A model generated the notes under the pieces. The model had not been told where the DNA came from, searched no databases, and saw only the letters and a list, made by a program, of their open reading frames with translations. The position numbers and the translations under genes are program-made. This document shows positions 11,815 to 13,843 of a DNA stretch of 13,843 nt, one piece after another (the stretch's first letter is position 1; every line of letters begins with the position of its first letter). Source of the stretch: an uncultured Clostridium sp. (GTDB taxonomy: Bacteria; Bacillota; Clostridia; TANB77; CAG-508); assembly GCA_900555085.1 (NCBI GenBank), contig USJU01000033.1, positions 1 through 13,843 of the forward strand, written 5' to 3'.

Positions 11815-13843
11815 AGATATATATTCAGAAGTATATGCAATATTAAATATGTTAGGAAAAGAATACATAAATAAACTACCAAAAGATATTTATAATATAA
11901 TAAAAGAAGAAAAATCTACAGAATATAATCCTGTATATGCTACAACAGTAGCATTAGATAAGCAAGACGTAAAAAAAGAAACAATTAGTATAATAGCATT
12001 TTTACATTTAAACTATTGGTGTAATGAAGATGAAAAAATAAAATTAAGAGAATTGTTTGATGAAAATGAAGATAAATATCAAGAAGAGCAGGAAGTAGAG
12101 CAAGAAGATGAAGAAATACAAGATGATAATAATGAAATAAGAGCTTTCGTTTTAAATGGCGAATCAATAAAATCATTAGAAAAATTAAAGTGCAAAATAT
12201 ATTATGGAGATGTTACAAAGAAAGAAACCTTATTACCTCTTTTTGAAAACATAGATGATAAAGAAGTATTTGTAATTCACTGCGCAGCAGTTGTATACAT
12301 AAAGACTAAATATAATCCACTTGTTTATAATGTAAATGTTAATGGTACTAAAAATGTAGTAGATAAAGTAATAGAAACAAAAGCTAAACTTATTTATATT
12401 AGTAGTGTACATGCCATTCCAGAGAAAGAAAATAATGATTTAATAGAAGAAATAACTGATTTTAATCCTGATGAAGTTCATGGATTATATGCCAAAACAA
12501 AAGCCGAAGCAGCAAAATATGTTATGAATGCAGTTAAAAATAAAAACTTAAATGCTTGTATTATTCATCCATCAGGAATTATAGGACCATATGATTATGG
12601 TAATAGCCATTTAACTGAGTTAGTAAGAGAAGTATCAAATGGAAAACTATTTGCCACAGTAAAAGGAGGATATGATTTTGTTGATGTTAGAGATGTAGCG
12701 GCCGCTATTATTACTGCATCTAAAAAAGATAATAAAGGAGAATGCTATATCTTATCAAATAGGTATATAACAATCAAAGAACTATCAGATTTAATATGTG
12801 ATGTACAAGGTATAAAAAAAATAAAAATAGTATTACCAATTTGTTTAGCAAAAATAATAGCACCTTTTTTTGAAGCATATTATAATTTAAAAAAACAAAC
12901 ACCTCTCTTTACAAAGTATTCATTATACACATTATCCTCTAATTCTAATTTTAGTAATAAAAAAGCTAAAGAAGAGTTAGAATATAAAAATAGAGATATG
13001 AAAGATACTATAAAAGATACTATAAGCTGGCTTAATAAAAAAGGAGAAAAAAAGAAAAATAAAAAGATAAATTTTATAGTAGTAATTATATTAATTTTGG
13101 CACTCATTCCAATACCAATGAAATTAAAAGATGGAGGTTCAGTAGAGTATAAAGCAATTTTATATGAAGTAACAAAATATCATACCATTAATACTGAATC
13201 AACAAAAGGATATGATGATGGTCTAAAAATAAAAATATTAGGACTAACTATATATGATAAAATAAATACTTATATAGAAACCGAAAATAATGATGATGAA
13301 AACAAATATGAAAATAGTAAAGATTGTTGTGAAAACTGTATATGTGGAGATACTATAGAATTACTAAAGAAGGTAGAAACAGCTTGGACACTAACTGAAA
13401 TAAATAGCAAAGGAGAATATCAGTATATTAAAGATTCTTTTATCAATTTTCACGGAACTGGAAAAAATAAGTTTGCTTTTTTCAAAGGTGATAAAGAAGT
13501 AAAAGGAGAGTTTACAATTAATAAAAATAATGAAATTATCTTAATACCAAATGATGAGAAATATAGTAAAATAACTTGCAAATTAGGGAAAGAAAAAGAT
13601 TTAATTGCAGTTATGAATTGTGATAATAACTTTGGCACATTTATGCTACAAAAAGAAGGAACTATAGAGTTACCAAATATAATAAAAGATACTATATCAA
13701 AAACAAAAAGTATAAAGGTTAAAGGTCATCAAACAATTACAGAAGAAAAACAAATAAATACTATTATATCAATAATAAATAGTTCAAAAGTATGGACTGG
13801 TGCAGTAACACTTCCATCACCTAAATATGAAATAGAATTATTT
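11798..13843 (+). CDS. fusion: N-terminal module + decapitated SDR epimerase + membrane-anchored domain (runs off window)
   Basis: Open without a stop for 682 codons from ATG 11798 to the window end (AGAGGT lies 11 bp before the start). Residues 1-95: helical module with M-L-G-K-E-Y-I-N-K-L and L-H-L-N-Y-W-C-N-E, recalling short stand-alone clostridial proteins. Residues 94-112: Glu/Asp/Gln linker. Residues 113-415: extended-SDR/3-beta-HSD-like dehydrogenase, entering directly at strand 2 (EIRAFVLNGE), then YYGDVT (135-140), VIHCAAVV (159-166), Y-I-S-S (200-203), Y231-x3-K235, HPSGIIGPYD and FVDVRDVA. The first beta-alpha-beta unit with the G-x2-G-x2-G NAD loop, about 30 residues, is missing. 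Residues 416-423 Lys-rich; 424-441 transmembrane helix; 442-682: P-M-K-L-K-D-G-G-S-V-E-Y-K-A domain, Cys cluster C510/C511/C514/C516, then a beta-rich region. No in-frame ATG could restart the epimerase. NAD-dependent activity is doubtful. It is either a genuine fusion or an assembly chimera. Confidence 0.75.
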   Translation, partial: MENTVKDIYSEVYAILNMLGKEYINKLPKDIYNIIKEEKSTEYNPVYATTVALDKQDVKKETISIIAFLHLNYWCNEDEKIKLRELFDENEDKYQEEQEVEQEDEEIQDDNNEIRAFVLNGESIKSLEKLKCKIYYGDVTKKETLLPLFENIDDKEVFVIHCAAVVYIKTKYNPLVYNVNVNGTKNVVDKVIETKAKLIYISSVHAIPEKENNDLIEEITDFNPDEVHGLYAKTKAEAAKYVMNAVKNKNLNACIIHPSGIIGPYDYGNSHLTELVREVSNGKLFATVKGGYDFVDVRDVAAAIITASKKDNKGECYILSNRYITIKELSDLICDVQGIKKIKIVLPICLAKIIAPFFEAYYNLKKQTPLFTKYSLYTLSSNSNFSNKKAKEELEYKNRDMKDTIKDTISWLNKKGEKKKNKKINFIVVIILILALIPIPMKLKDGGSVEYKAILYEVTKYHTINTESTKGYDDGLKIKILGLTIYDKINTYIETENNDDENKYENSKDCCENCICGDTIELLKKVETAWTLTEINSKGEYQYIKDSFINFHGTGKNKFAFFKGDKEVKGEFTINKNNEIILIPNDEKYSKITCKLGKEKDLIAVMNCDNNFGTFMLQKEGTIELPNIIKDTISKTKSIKVKGHQTITEEKQINTIISIINSSKVWTGAVTLPSPKYEIELF

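Noticed and set aside
11985..12176. Minus-strand frame opposite the fusion gene
   Set aside because: Leu/His-rich antisense of the acidic linker codons, no ribosome site, and the plus-strand frame is recognisable protein.

Overview
The window looks like a chromosomal stretch from a very AT-rich, fermentative, low-GC Clostridia-type Firmicute, probably an uncultured gut lineage. The codons are strongly A/T-ending (AGA, ATA, AAA, GAA dominate). Ribosome binding sites are strong AGGAGG-type. The gene set (pyruvate formate-lyase with its activase, EF-P, RqcP, RecR/EbfC, an inactive-exonuclease Pol I) is typical of anaerobic Firmicutes. The species assignment is inference.

Layout. (1) Positions 1-2410: the 3' two-thirds of polA, followed 17 bp later by a membrane-anchored lytic transglycosylase. 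(2) 2411-3727: galE behind a perfect consensus sigma-A promoter, flanked on both sides by small GGGTCG palindromes. (3) 3728-4812: efp and an acidic zinc-ribbon protein, closed by a strong terminator. (4) 4813-5077: a gene-free stretch with a second copy of a dispersed repeat, a 95-bp GC-rich hairpin element and a promoter. (5) 5078-6030: ebfC and recR. (6) 6032-6202, minus strand: a 56-codon gene with its stop almost touching recR's. (7) 6264-7943: truA, a three-helix membrane protein with a cysteine/asparagine-rich tail, and rqcP. A bidirectional terminator separates rqcP from the convergent XRE-type regulator (7964-8293). (8) 8528-11559: pflB and pflA, separated by a hairpin. (9) 11572-13843: two genes in tight succession behind pflA. 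The second is a long open frame of 682 codons running off the window.

The most unusual object is that last frame. It joins an N-terminal module of about 95 residues, an acidic linker, an extended-SDR/NAD-dependent epimerase that lacks its first beta-alpha-beta unit (the glycine-rich NAD loop), a transmembrane helix and a lysine-rich then mixed extracytoplasmic-type domain. Two separate junctions seem to have been fused in frame. This is a real gene-fusion/decay event, a new architecture or an assembly chimera; sequence alone cannot decide.

Functionally most genes are housekeeping: DNA repair (polA, recR, ebfC), translation (efp, truA, rqcP), cell wall (transglycosylase), sugar-nucleotide metabolism (galE) and anaerobic pyruvate breakdown (pflB/pflA). 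The divergent XRE regulator next to pflB has a palindrome in its upstream region that could be its operator. No tRNA, rRNA, CRISPR array or insertion sequence was seen.
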